Notes under the pieces: model-generated | What the model saw: the letters and a program-made list of their open reading frames with translations, nothing else | Database searches by the model: none | Told to the model about the DNA's origin: nothing | NCBI GenBank assembly: GCA_001599815.1 | Contig: BCIA01000001.1 | Span: 6,592,978 to 6,656,977 of the forward strand | Length of the DNA: 64,000 nt | Source of the DNA: Furcasterigmium furcatum | Lineage: Eukaryota > Ascomycota > Sordariomycetes > Glomerellales > Plectosphaerellaceae | Reading direction: 5' to 3' | Shown: piece by piece, positions 41,502 to 51,605 of the stretch | How the letters are laid out: the number at the start of each line of letters is the position of its first letter | Numbering within the stretch: position 1 is the first letter of the stretch | Program-made: the position numbers and the translations under genes

Positions 41502-44014
41502 TTACCATTTGAAACTCTCCTCAAAATACTCGACGCGCGGCGTCTTCTCGCTGAGCTGGTTGACGACCGCCCGCCTGGCGTCATCCGCCATCCTCGCGGG
41601 ACCGCACGCGACGACGGCCAGGCTCTGCGTCCCCGCTGCTTTCGCAGCATCTTCCACCGCTCCCGGCACGTTTGGCCGGCGATACTGCACGTTGATGGCT
41701 TTGGGGAAGGATGACAGCGCATCGTCCCCGGGAGTCTCCTGGTGGGTGATGCAGATCGTCAGGGACAGCTTCTTGCTCTCGATGAGATCCCCGATGTCCT
41801 CGTTCAAGACATCCTCAGCCAGGGCGATCTCTCTCGCGGCCCAGACGATCTGTATCGACCTGGTCCGCGAAGATGAGATGAGGGTGTGCAGGTATGCCAA
41901 GGGCACGGCGATGCCGCTGCCGCCGACGATAAAAAGAACGTTCTCAAATTCGGCAAAGGGCTGGGTGTGCCCGTACGGTCCCTCCACCAGCACTCTCAGT
42001 GACGCAGGCGTCGGCCATGGCGCCGCTGCGGTATCCTTCAGTCTCGAGGTGAAGCTGTCGTACGGCCGGATGAGGAACATCATCGACGGGGCCTCGGTCG
42101 GATCCCTCGCCAGGCTGATGTCGTCTTCCTGCTGCATCAAAGGCGTGTCCTCGTTGGAATCCTTCGACAGCCGTCGCCGATGGCCGGATGAGTACGCCAT
42201 GGTGAAGGGGTGGCTTTCCCAGAACCGAGGGTCGCTGAGCACGTGGATGTAGTAGAACGTGCCGGGGGCTGGGTCGTACCAGCTGGCAGACTGGGGGACG
42301 GACAGCCGGACCATGTTGCTGCTGGGTTCGTACGTGGCTGTTGCCCAAGTGTCCCAGAATTTGAGGTTAAAGGCCAGCGTGCGAGACATGCGGAAGATTC
42401 TGTCAAGAGCCCAGATTCCCGCGGGCACCCAGCCCAGCAAGTCGTAGCGTGGCCTTTTGAAGATGGACACATGGCTACGGACGTCAGTGTCGGGCATCCG
42501 GGGGGCGTGGTAGGAGACTCACAGAATCATGGTGATGAGCACCAGAATAGAAATGACGATGTGCAGGATCAGGAAGAGCTCGTAATGCTTCCTTCGCATC
42601 CAGTAAACAGAGAAGCCCAAGATGAAGCACATGAAGACTGTAGCCTGTATTTGGGTCAGATGGGGGACCAGCCCCTTGGGTCATCAGTCGGCACTTACGA
42701 AGACGCCTGCAACCCAGAACATTTGCATATACCACCCCCAATAATAAACCCAGCCACCCTCTGTAAGTTGTCAGCAGAGCCCTTCGGCAAGTTGATATAG
42801 GACATCATACCTAGGAGAATTAGAATGGTATATCCAATAGAATGAACGACGGCTTGGAGGGTAGAGACGCGGGCAACCCAGCGATGGAAGTTGTTGTACA
42901 TCCCAAAGTCCCATCCGGTAACCCAGGCCAGCAAATTGTTCCGCATGCCAAACAGCCATATGACGGGGAAATTGGCGAACGAGATGATGCCGGTGCGATC
43001 GGACAAGTAGCGCCAGAGTTGCTTCTCGGTTGTCGGATAGCTTCGGCTGGTCAGAGTTTGTCGATGGCCGAGTGGGTGATTCGTCACTTACTATAAGTTG
43101 TCGACTGTAAACATATATCCATGAACACAGAAGAAGGTATTCAGAATGATGAAGGCAAACAGCGTGATGCTCTGGACCCTGGGCGGGATGGTGCACCACC
43201 ACAGGTTCTGCGAGCATCGGTAGCCGAAGGTTGCCGGGATGGTGATGTATCGCTTGAGCCGAAGCGAGAAATGATCAAAAATGCCAAGCGGCTTCTGAGA
43301 GTACACGCTAGAACGCTGTGAAGATGCAATCGCCCATAAGAGGCGGCTGAGAAGGCCGATGGCGACGACGCCAATCCAGAAGACGATGACGGCCACGCTG
43401 GGGAACGGGTCAGCTCAACACACGATGTCTTCCGAACGAGCAAAATGCCTCACCCATATGCATAGTGATAATAATAAACGTAATCAACCGCGTCCTGGAT
43501 TGGGGTCAGTCACGGCGTGTGGGTGGTGATGCCGTTGATGGCAAGCAAGACTCACGAGGGTGCCAAAAGCACCGCGGTACAGCCTCTCGGAGGGAACCAC
43601 GACCTCCCGGAACGTCATTCCCACCTCCCTCTCCTCCAGCGTCAGGTGCCGCAGTTTGGCGATGTCGTCGTCGGAGTAGTGGTCCACGATGCTGAGAGGC
43701 GGCAGCGGCGTGTCGAGGTACGTGCGACACGTCTCGTTCTCATGGTTGAGGGGCTCAAGCCAGTCGTCCGAGCCCTGGCCGTGGATCTTCAGGCAGAGGT
43801 AGAGCGACTCGATCTGAAGGCGGTTCTGGCACTTGTTCTTGAGCTTCAAGGAGGTCTTCAGCGCAGCAGCGTCCTGGTCATCGAAGAGGGTCGTGCCGAA
43901 GGCGAGTTGGCACGACCCGAAGACCAGGTTGCCCGTGAGCCCCGCGAGCACGGTCGGGAGCCATGTTGTCGTCAAGAGGAGGAGGGCGACAGGCGAGTGA
44001 AAGGCGACTCTCAT
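41502..44014 (-). CDS. Ferric/cupric reductase (FRE family)
   Basis: Seven exons: 44014-43556, 43494-43454 (41 nt), 43397-43092, 43046-42811, 42760-42699 (62 nt), 42644-42523, 42474-41502; 732 residues. A signal peptide (VALLLLTTTWLPTVLA) precedes an extracellular domain with several Cys. The transmembrane ferric-reductase core carries two haem-ligand histidine pairs, H323/H337 and H396/H410, each 14 apart; the second pair is completed only by splicing exon 6 to exon 7, which supports that junction. The FAD site is HPFTMAY and the NADPH region has VGGSGIA and ACGPARMA. It reduces extracellular Fe(III) or Cu(II) for uptake at the plasma membrane. No ferroxidase or permease partner lies in the window. 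Confidence 0.92.
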
Positions 44015-44490
44015 GGCCACGGCATTTGATTGCTAGCGAGACGCGATGCAAAGGCCGTGGGAGTCGTCGTGGCTGCTGAGGGGGCGGGAGTGAAGATGAG
44101 GGAGAGAAATTGATGTGACCCACACGATCTTCATTATCAGATGATCAGATAACACCCGAAGCCGATGCCGGCGACCAATTAAAGCCTCCATGTGGAGTCA
44201 GATGCCGACGCGCCATATGATTGACCCGCCCCTGACGACGGATGGGTGGAACTTCGCATTTTCACTGACAAACAAACATCCATCCACCATTCATCCTGCA
44301 TGTTCACCAGGTGGGATCTTGCCATGGGTGCACGACACTTTGCCGCCGGAAGCAGAAGTATGCACGTCTTAATCCAAGAGCACCTCTGACTTTGAGCCCG
44401 TCAATCCGTCGACTTAGGAGCGTCCAGGAAGCAGCAGACACCTCCCATCGAAGAGCTAACGGCCAGCGAAATGAAGCCAAAACGTTCCCC

Positions 44491-45541
44491 TCACAGACAC
44501 TGCGAGTACCATTGGTTCTGCGCCTGACACGTCGAGCCGCTCTGGCAGCAAGTCGGGCCAGTCCATCCCTGCCCTCCGCACTGGCCCCACCGAGCAGAGC
44601 AGTTGACCGCTGTCGGCGTCGGCGGAGGATTCGTTATCGTGGTCGTCCTCGTCGTGGTGGGAGGAGAAGGACCACCGCCGCCGCCACTGACAGCATTCGT
44701 CCAGAAGTTCCACGTTTCAAGGGCCATCCAGTTACGACCGCTCGAGTCTCGTGCCTCGGCGACGTGGTCGCCGCCGTGGGCGATCCACCACACGGGGTAG
44801 CCCTCGCGGCAGCTGTACTCGGTCTTGATGAAGTTACTGCTGGGCCCCTGCGGCGGCTCCGGTGCCTGTCGGGCCTGGCACCCGTTCAGCCCAACGAAGC
44901 GGTCGCGCAGCTGGCGGCCGCGCTGGACGGAGAGGACCGAGTCGACGACTCCGTGAATGCCGAGGTAGGCGACAGGCGTGTTTCCGCCGCTGCACCCGCT
45001 GACATCGCCGGCCCCGATGACAGAAACCGCGCGGAAGATGTCTATAACGAGTGAGCCGACCGTGTCACCGTGATATCTTCCAAGCAGGAAACTTACTGGG
45101 ACGGGCGCAGGCCAGGGCGTACGACATGGCGCCGCCGAAGCTGAATCCCGTCGCGAACCTCTGCGACTCGTCGACGCACAGTTCGTTTTGCACTTGCGCG
45201 AGGATCTGATCGACGAACGTCACGTCCACGCCGCCACTGTTATACCACCCGTTGTTCTGTCCGTTGGGAGCCACGAAGATGGCCGACTCGGCGGCCAGGT
45301 CGCGAAGTCCGTAGTACCCCGGCGCGACATTGTTCATATTCCCACCGAGCCAGTGAAATCCGAAGATGAGCCTATACTCGCGTTCGGGGTTGTAGTTCGC
45401 CGGGACTTGGAGGATGTACTGCCTGCCGCCGATGGACTTTGTGCCGCTCGACGGTGGGCTCCTCCCGCAGCCAGGAGTGCGTGCGACGACGCCCTGGAGG
45501 GCGGATGCAAGGAGAAGCAAGATAGTTGCGTAGATCATCAT
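44491..45541 (-). CDS. Secreted feruloyl esterase-like (CE1) enzyme with C-terminal CBM1
   Basis: Two exons, 45541-45097 and 45041-44491, with a 55-bp intron (GTAAGT...TATAG); 331 residues. A signal peptide (ATILLLLASALQGVVA) is followed by a PHB-depolymerase/feruloyl-esterase type alpha/beta hydrolase: start GCGRSPPSSGTKSI, nucleophile in GFSFGGAM, acid region YLGIHGVVDSV, catalytic His in AHGGDH. A Thr/Pro linker leads to a fungal cellulose-binding module (WGQCGGQGWTGPTCC and the final SQCL, four or more Cys, with aromatic residues). It releases ferulic acid from plant cell-wall polysaccharides outside the cell. The presence of CBM1 indicates plant biomass as substrate. Which FAE subtype it is was not settled; FaeC-like is the best fit. 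Confidence 0.87.
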
Positions 45542-46649
45542 GATGGCGATTTGATATCTGTCTCAGAGCGCCGGGGAGCTCGCCAACCAATTTGGTGTGA
45601 GAGTTGAGGTTGGCAGTACATATTCGCGGATGACACGCCTTAAATAAGAATTCACATGACTGATACCTATGATGCTTTCGCCGGCACTCGAATCTCTTCA
45701 CTGCATTTTCATGCATAATTAGCCTGAATGCTCCCTTTCTTTTGGGGCTCAATTTGGGCAGTCATCAAATGTGGTAGAAGCCGACCTGACTCTGGCGAGT
45801 GGCGAGTCCTGTCCAGTATTGGTCGCGGCGACAATTGACTCCGAAATCAAAATAAATGAAAACCCAAGCCCGTGGGATATCAAAATACGGGTATCCCCGC
45901 CGCAGTCTGTCGGTAACTATTCTCGGCTGCCACTGACGTCGCTCGGTAGATGGGCGCGGCTTCGGTTGACGTTGTACTGAGAGATGAGCCGCGACGGGTA
46001 AATCGTATTGTATAGACCCATCACCTTCGAGAGACGAGCAATCCAAATGGCTTATGCATAATTGTACCCTAACAGCAGTCAGAGGTCTTGGGTATTGCTC
46101 CGTGAACCGCTTTTGGACAGATAGATAGTTGGCCACGCACGTAGCTCGTCGAGACTCTGTTCGACAAGCGAATCACGGTGACCGATGATCTGCCGGTGCT
46201 GACAGCCGAAGTGTGATTTGAAGTTATATTCTCTGTATTAAGTACTATGAATCTAGGCAGCTTTTCTGCGGCAGAGGGAAGTCGGGAGCATGCCTCCGTA
46301 CATTCTCTCCACATTCCCTCTCATTGGCGTCGCCAACTTACCTTTTTCAGAAATGAAGATTGACACTCAAGCTCACGGATACTTGTCCCCGCATTTCCAC
46401 ACAGATACGGCTTGAGATCTAACGGGGGGAAAGGGGACAAGTTTGTATTTCGCTCGGCTGGTTACTCTTGATGGCCGAGGTAGATGTCTGCTTCGATGGC
46501 CTCCAACAGCCGATGTGCCCATCTTGCCACGACCGCGCCGAATCTCCTGTAGAAACGGACGACGGAGAAACCACACTACTTCCCAGTCAGCAGATTGTCT
46601 TCCTTCACCACGGCGTTGATATCTTGCCCCTGATTATTTCCCAGCACCT
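45542..46649. other. Intergenic, 1.1 kb, no gene recognised
   Basis: Esterase promoter and 3' flank of the membrane protein. No recognised coding sequence. Confidence 0.55.
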
Positions 46650-47534
46650 TCACCGCGCATGGTAGATTGCCGGACCTTCTGGAGGACACTCCGGCATGGA
46701 GACGTACTCCTGAGCCCCGTCCCTCTGCGACTCCAATGGCCACCCAATAGCTCCAATAGTCCTTGCTGGCTGCTCGTCTTGCGCCTCCACGAATTTGACC
46801 TCGGGCCGCTTCGCCCTCGCCAACATCCACGCCACGGCGGCGCCGAGCATGACCAGCAGAGCAAGGCCACCAAGGGTGCCGCCGACTATTGCGGCGATGT
46901 TGGGGCCCGGATCTCCTTCGCTGACTTCCGAGGTGTTCGATGTCGCGCTGTGGAGGGAGGTGACTGTGCTTTCTTGTTCGAGGCTCGTGGTCTCGGGTGC
47001 GGGTGTGACCATGAGCGTCGGCGGGGCTATCGGGGAACCCGGAAGCGTGATTGTTTGGTGGACGGTGATTGTTGTAAAGGTTACGATGACCTCAAGCTTT
47101 TGGTCCTCGATGCCATCTCCCTCGAGGTTCTTGTCTTCGATGATGTTGTCATCGAGATTATCGTCCACGGGGGCTTCGCCCTCAATGACCTCGAACACCG
47201 GAGATGGCGCATGCTCGACGGAGGGGCGGCAGGCAACTGGACTGCCCGCATTGATCTGGACGCTGGTTGCTGGCTTGGTTTCGTTGAGGTATGGGAACTG
47301 AATTGTCGTCCGGAAAACCTGCTCCCGCATCAAGTCGGCATCTTCTGGAAGCTCGGGAAGCTCATCCATGACGGGGATGTCGAATCTCATGGTGGCGTGC
47401 TTTCGGGGACCCAAGATTTGGCCGATGAGTGGCAGATTTCTAGAAGTGAGGAAATGAACGAGCGGGACGTCTTGTCTAGAAGCATGAAGGGTCGGTTGTG
47501 CAGGGAATGAAGAAATCTGTTTGAGCAATGGCAT
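46650..47534 (-). CDS. Single-pass membrane protein, unknown (wall-sensor-like layout)
   Basis: Single open frame; with ATG 47534 the product is 294 residues, but the start is uncertain (ATG 47390 gives 246). There is no clear signal peptide from either. The N-terminal half is acidic, then Thr/Pro/Ser-rich (TLMVTPAPETTSL, STVTSLHSATSNTS). One transmembrane helix follows (IAAIVGGTLGGLALLVMLGAAVAWML), with a basic stop-transfer (ARAKR) and a short cytoplasmic tail. This resembles the Mid2/WSC-like architecture of many Sordariomycete proteins of unknown role, apart from the missing signal peptide, which may sit in an unrecognised 5' exon. No enzymatic domain is seen. Confidence 0.6.
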   Translation of the reverse strand: MPLLKQISSFPAQPTLHASRQDVPLVHFLTSRNLPLIGQILGPRKHATMRFDIPVMDELPELPEDADLMREQVFRTTIQFPYLNETKPATSVQINAGSPVACRPSVEHAPSPVFEVIEGEAPVDDNLDDNIIEDKNLEGDGIEDQKLEVIVTFTTITVHQTITLPGSPIAPPTLMVTPAPETTSLEQESTVTSLHSATSNTSEVSEGDPGPNIAAIVGGTLGGLALLVMLGAAVAWMLARAKRPEVKFVEAQDEQPARTIGAIGWPLESQRDGAQEYVSMPECPPEGPAIYHAR

Positions 47535-47791
47535 ATATAGATGGCCCAAGGTGAATCGAATAACGGTGAACCGTCGCCATCAAGCAATGAGCTCTACTAC
47601 CCGTGAGAAGCAAATCTCCCACAAGTCTAATCAGAAACCCCCCTCCTGAGCCTCGAGGGGCTCGCCATCCAACTCCTTGTCACAAGAAACGTCAGCGCGA
47701 GACACAAAGAAAAGCTGCCGCAGGCCTCGTCACGGTCCATGGACCACACGTTTATACGAAAGGAGCGAGTGAATCAGGTCCCGAATCCCGC

Positions 47792-48437
47792 TCAGTAGGT
47801 CCTCCTCGTGGCCGGCGCCATGTTCATTCCCTCCTTGTTGGGCTGGTATCCCTGTGTGTTCGGGCCGGCCGCAAGCCTGGCCTTGACCTCGTTGTCCTGC
47901 TGGATGAGGGCGCAGCAGGAGCACCAGAACGACGTGCAGCAGTCTCCCAAGCCGCCGCCCTTGATGCCGAAGCGCTCGCGGATCTCGTTGCGCTTGATCA
48001 TGATGTAGACCCAGCCGCAGCAGGTGAAGTAGGTGATGCCGCACATGAGGAGGCAGTCCGTGTTGATGGCTTCGTAGGACCGCATGGAGGGATCCCGCAG
48101 CCTCTCGGACGTCTTTCCGAGGACTGCGCAGGGTCAGCGGGGATTCAGCGACTGTTGGGGAGTTGTACATACGCATGCACGGCAAGAAGGTGCCGAGAAG
48201 GCAGCTTTCACATGGCGAGCAGTTGCACAGCCCGGCCTCCCATTCCTGGTTATGGACGTTGGGATTTGGTGTGTAATTGGTCTGCGGGGGCGGGTATGGC
48301 TGCTGCCCTTGAGGAGTGCCCTGACCCTGCTCCTGGTAAATAGGCATCGGCTCGGTGCCGTACTGCTGCTGCTGCGGCTGCGGCGGTGGGGACTGTGGCT
48401 GCTGCTGGTAATTCATCTTCGGCTGGTTGGCTTCCAT
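47792..48437 (-). CDS. PLAC8-family cysteine-rich protein
   Basis: Two exons, 48437-48173 and 48123-47792, with a 49-bp intron; 198 residues. The N-terminal 80 residues are a Gln/Pro-rich low-complexity tail. The PLAC8 domain follows: WEAGLCNCSPCESCLLGTFLPC, then LLGKTSERL, a hydrophobic Cys-containing segment (CLLMCGITYFTCCGWVYIM), IRERFGIKGGG and DCCTSFWCSCCALIQQDNEV. Proteins of this family sit at the plasma membrane and are linked to metal (Cd, Zn) resistance or cell-size control in plants and fungi. ATG 48437 is the first true ATG of the frame. The function here is unknown. Confidence 0.87.
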
Positions 48438-48955
48438 GGTGGCTTGGTGACTCGTTGAATTGGTGGCCGGAACGAAAGATGCGGATTTCGAGGGAATCGA
48501 GGCCACGAGGGGTGTCTTGGCTTATATGGGGAGGTCCGCCAAGGTCTCGCCTTGTGAGGCTGAGACAAACATCCTGGCGGTTGAAAACGGATGGGTCGGC
48601 GAAGGGGTTGATGACGCTTGGGCGGGCGGGCGAAAGCGTCCCCAGGGCGCGGTAACTTATTGCGGAATTGCCGGGATCGTTATAGTTTGTCGTATGCCAT
48701 CTAGCTTCAATAGGATTATGGATGGTGTTCAGGGTGATGTCTCAGGGGTGTGAAGCTCCATAAGCTGACCGTCGCGTGTTGCCCGATGCGGCGACACCAT
48801 TGGCCAAGTCGCACCAACAGCTTCGAGCTTCCCAGAAGGAAGGGGTATTTTGGGAACCGACATTTCGATTCCTCTGGGCCGGGGTGCCGGGGATGGGATC
48901 AGGGCCCAACCTGGCAAGGCTGAGCCCTGCGATGTGACCAAGGCCATGCTCATTG
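48438..48955. other. Intergenic between PLAC8 gene and Naa40
   Basis: PLAC8 promoter and 3' flank of the acetyltransferase. Nothing else recognised. Confidence 0.55.
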
Positions 48956-49878
48956 TCAGGCGGCTTTTGCTGCATCGACAGGGATTCCCTCGGGCGTGGG
49001 GACCTGTGGCTCGGCCTCGCTCTTGCGGCCGACGACGCGACTGAGGATTTCATAGTCGGGCACGACGATCCTGCCGTTTCTGAGCCGTCGCTCTTCCGGG
49101 GAGCTCTCGTCCCTCGCAAAGCCGAGCTTGGCATAGAATGCCCGAGCGCGCTTGTTGCTGAGGTAGACGGTGAGCATGATCTTCTCGATCGGCGGGGTGT
49201 TCTTCGCAACCGACTCGAGAATGCCAATGAGCTGTGTCGCCAGCCCGGTGCTAGAGGTATCGTGTTAGCCCAAAGACGGCGCCGAAGCTTCGACGAGACA
49301 AAGGACCGGCGCCGCTCCCGTGCCTGGTCAGCCGGGAGTAGCAGAGCTTAGACGTACCCGTGCAGCTCGTCCTCGAGATGGATCTCGTAGCAGTAGACGA
49401 CGGGCTTCCCATCCTCCCACGTCGGCATCAGGCTGGTGAAGCCGCGCACGAGGCCCCCGTGGTTTTTGACCAAGACGTAACGAAGCTCTGGAGATCTCAT
49501 CTCTTCCTTCTTTTCGACTGGGTGCCACCCCTTGGTAGATGCGCGGTAGTCATCGCCGCTTGTACGCTCGATGAGGTCGAAGCATGCCTGAAACTCTTCT
49601 GGCGAGAGAGTGCCTGCTTGCTTCAGGGTGATGCTATACTCGGACTGAGCCTTGGGATGCTTCCAGGAGCCCCAGCCCTCGCTAGAGAATCCAGATTGTC
49701 AATAGACCAACAACCAAGTGGCAATAGCGGCGGCGACTCACCTCGGTTGGACGTGGTCGCGAATGAAGTCATCGTCGGATTTGGCATTGACTGGCTTGAG
49801 GGGATCAGTGGGCGCCCGGCGCCTCTTCTGTCGAATGGTTCGAGGAGCAGTGTCCCGTCTGCTCTCAACCCGTTTCAT
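48956..49878 (-). CDS. NAT4: N-alpha-acetyltransferase 40 (NatD/Naa40), histone H2A/H4 N-terminal acetyltransferase
   Basis: Three exons: 49878-49742, 49681-49358, 49250-48956; introns 60 and 107 bp; 251 residues. The GNAT fold has the Naa40 marks: KGWHPVEKKEEMRSPELRYV near the start, VYCYEIHLEDELHGTGLATQ (beta4 and the acetyl-CoA loop; the third exon begins inside HGTG), IEKIMLTVYLSNKRARAFY and KLGFARDESSPEERRL. NatD acetylates the N-terminal Ser of histones H2A and H4 co-translationally. The N-terminus is basic (RQKRRRAP), suiting nuclear or ribosome-proximal location. It opens the conserved core block at the right side of the window. Confidence 0.85.
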
Positions 49879-50154
49879 TTCGTGCCGCGCGTTGATGATA
49901 TGCTGGGCTTGAAGTGAAGGTCGAAGATGCCCTCACTCTTCATCAGTGTCCGTAAGGAATCGCAGTATCGAGTGTCGCAGGATGAGGTAATCAGATATGC
50001 ACAGACCCGTCTGCATGCACATGTCGAGTCGCTGTTCGACCTGCATGGCCAAAAAGTTCCAGCCAATCCAGCGAGAGAAGCACGACCAATTCGAGCTTCA
50101 CGTACCCGGAGATTCTTCATGCCCATCACCGATGCGGCCCTCTCAGCTGCCGTT

Positions 50155-50598
50155 ATGAGGCCGTTCACAGGTCGCTGGTGGCATGCCGTCCGCAGCTACT
50201 CCAATGCTGCGCCCAAGAGCCGTCTGGGCAAGAAGACACTGAGTCTGGACCATGTGAGTGAGCTTCATGCATCCGGTACATGATGCTGGGACACATTGAA
50301 CAGGTTGCTGACAGCCAGCAGTTCATACAACGGACTAAAGTTCTCGCCCTCTACAGGACCATCCTCCGCGGCACATCTCACATCTCAGACCCGTCAACGA
50401 AGGCCGAGACCCGCCGGTATGCGCGCGCCGAATTCGAGCGCCACCGCGACGTGACGGACATTGTGAGTCCTACGCTGCGCCCGTCTTTCCGTAACCAGAG
50501 CGTTGACTAATGCCCGCACCTAGGGCCACATTCGCTACCTCCTATCAACAGGCAAGGTGGAATGGGACGGCATGCAGAGGTACATCGGCGGATTATAG
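50155..50598 (+). CDS. LYR-motif (Complex1_LYR) mitochondrial protein, LYRM2-like
   Basis: Three exons, 50155-50253, 50322-50462, 50524-50598; introns 68 and 61 bp; 104 residues. The N-terminus is Arg/Ser/Ala-rich (RWWHAVRSYSNAAPKSRLGKK), as for a mitochondrial presequence. The LYR motif appears in KVLALYRTILRG, followed by YARAEFERHRDVTDIGHIRYLLSTGK, the conserved second helix pair with the Phe. Such proteins act as small assembly factors for respiratory complexes with acyl-ACP and Fe-S partners; LYRM2 relates to complex I. Start 50155 is chosen for the presequence; the frame is open further upstream (to 49927), so a longer N-terminus is possible. Confidence 0.82.
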
Positions 50599-50801
50599 AG
50601 CGTACAGCCTCCATGTATGTGCAGTGTAGTGTTATTGTAATAGTACAGCCCTGCGATGAAACCGCAGTCCTCCGCCCCAGTTGAACGCCGCGTCTAGCCT
50701 TGTATGCCTCGGGATTTCGTACATCTAGGTCCGCCCTCCTCCCCTCGCCTGGGTATCACAGCTCGCAGCCGCTGCCGTTGGTCTCGCGGCCGACTCGTCG
50801 T

Positions 50802-51213
50802 CTAGCCCTGGCGCTGCTTGTGTCGCGGGTTCGACTTGCAGATGACGTAGAGATAGCCGTTGTGCTTCTTGCCGGCTTTCCTGCGGACGATCTGCGAGGC
50901 GCGGATGTCAGTTGCTGTCCTCTCTGCTTCTTCCGTTGTCGCGGCCAAGACCCGCGCGGGGAGAACCCACCTTGCAGTGCTCGCAGCGCTTCTTCACGGA
51001 GCTGTGCACCTTCATGCCCCTCGTCTGTTGCGTCACGGCCTGGATGGCGGTCTTTGCGGGCGTTGAGGCCGTCAGGGCCGTTCGCGGCCGGGAGAAGAGT
51101 GTCGTCGAGATGGTTCGGAGCTGGGCGGCCTGGGCGGCAGGCTTCGCGACCACTACTCGTGTGGCCGAGAGGGACAGGGCTCCAAAGGAGCGCATGAGGT
51201 TTTGCGTCGCCAT
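50802..51213 (-). CDS. Mitochondrial large-subunit ribosomal protein bL36m
   Basis: Two exons, 51213-50971 and 50891-50802, with a 79-bp intron; 110 residues. The N-terminal 70 residues are rich in Arg, Ala, Ser and Thr (mitochondrial targeting). The ribosomal domain is unmistakable: GMKVHSSVKKRCEHCK, then IVRRKAGKKHNGYLYVICKS and PRHKQRQG. The zinc-binding residues C, C, C and H of bL36 are all present. It is part of the mitoribosome large subunit. It is convergent with the LYR protein gene, about 200 bp away; both are mitochondrial. Confidence 0.93.
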
Positions 51214-51605
51214 GGTGCGTGAATTGCCGACGATTCGAGAATGACAATTCTGGTCGGTGGAATTCGAAGGCGCATCAATGGCAGAAAGTCGAAAATCGGC
51301 CCAGGATTGAAGAGTGGAGCATGGTCCGTGCGCCATGATTTCGATAAATGCATACCTTCCTGGCATCGAGGACCATCACACCTGCGACGAGTACCTACAT
51401 TGCTTCCAACAAAGTCATCATTGCTATTTTCTACATGAGAAGACACCCTGAGGTTCAATGCCTGAAATCCAGATCTATTTTGCATACTCGCTAACATCTC
51501 TGATGACATAACAGCATCATCTTGTATGTGCACTTTGAGGCCGACATTGTCTATTCCCAAACCCCCAACTCCGTACATGGTGAAACTGACAAAGTGTACA
51601 AAAAG
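51214..51605. other. Intergenic between bL36m and ILV1
   Basis: 392 bp holding the bL36m promoter and the 3' flank of ILV1. No other gene recognised. Confidence 0.55.
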
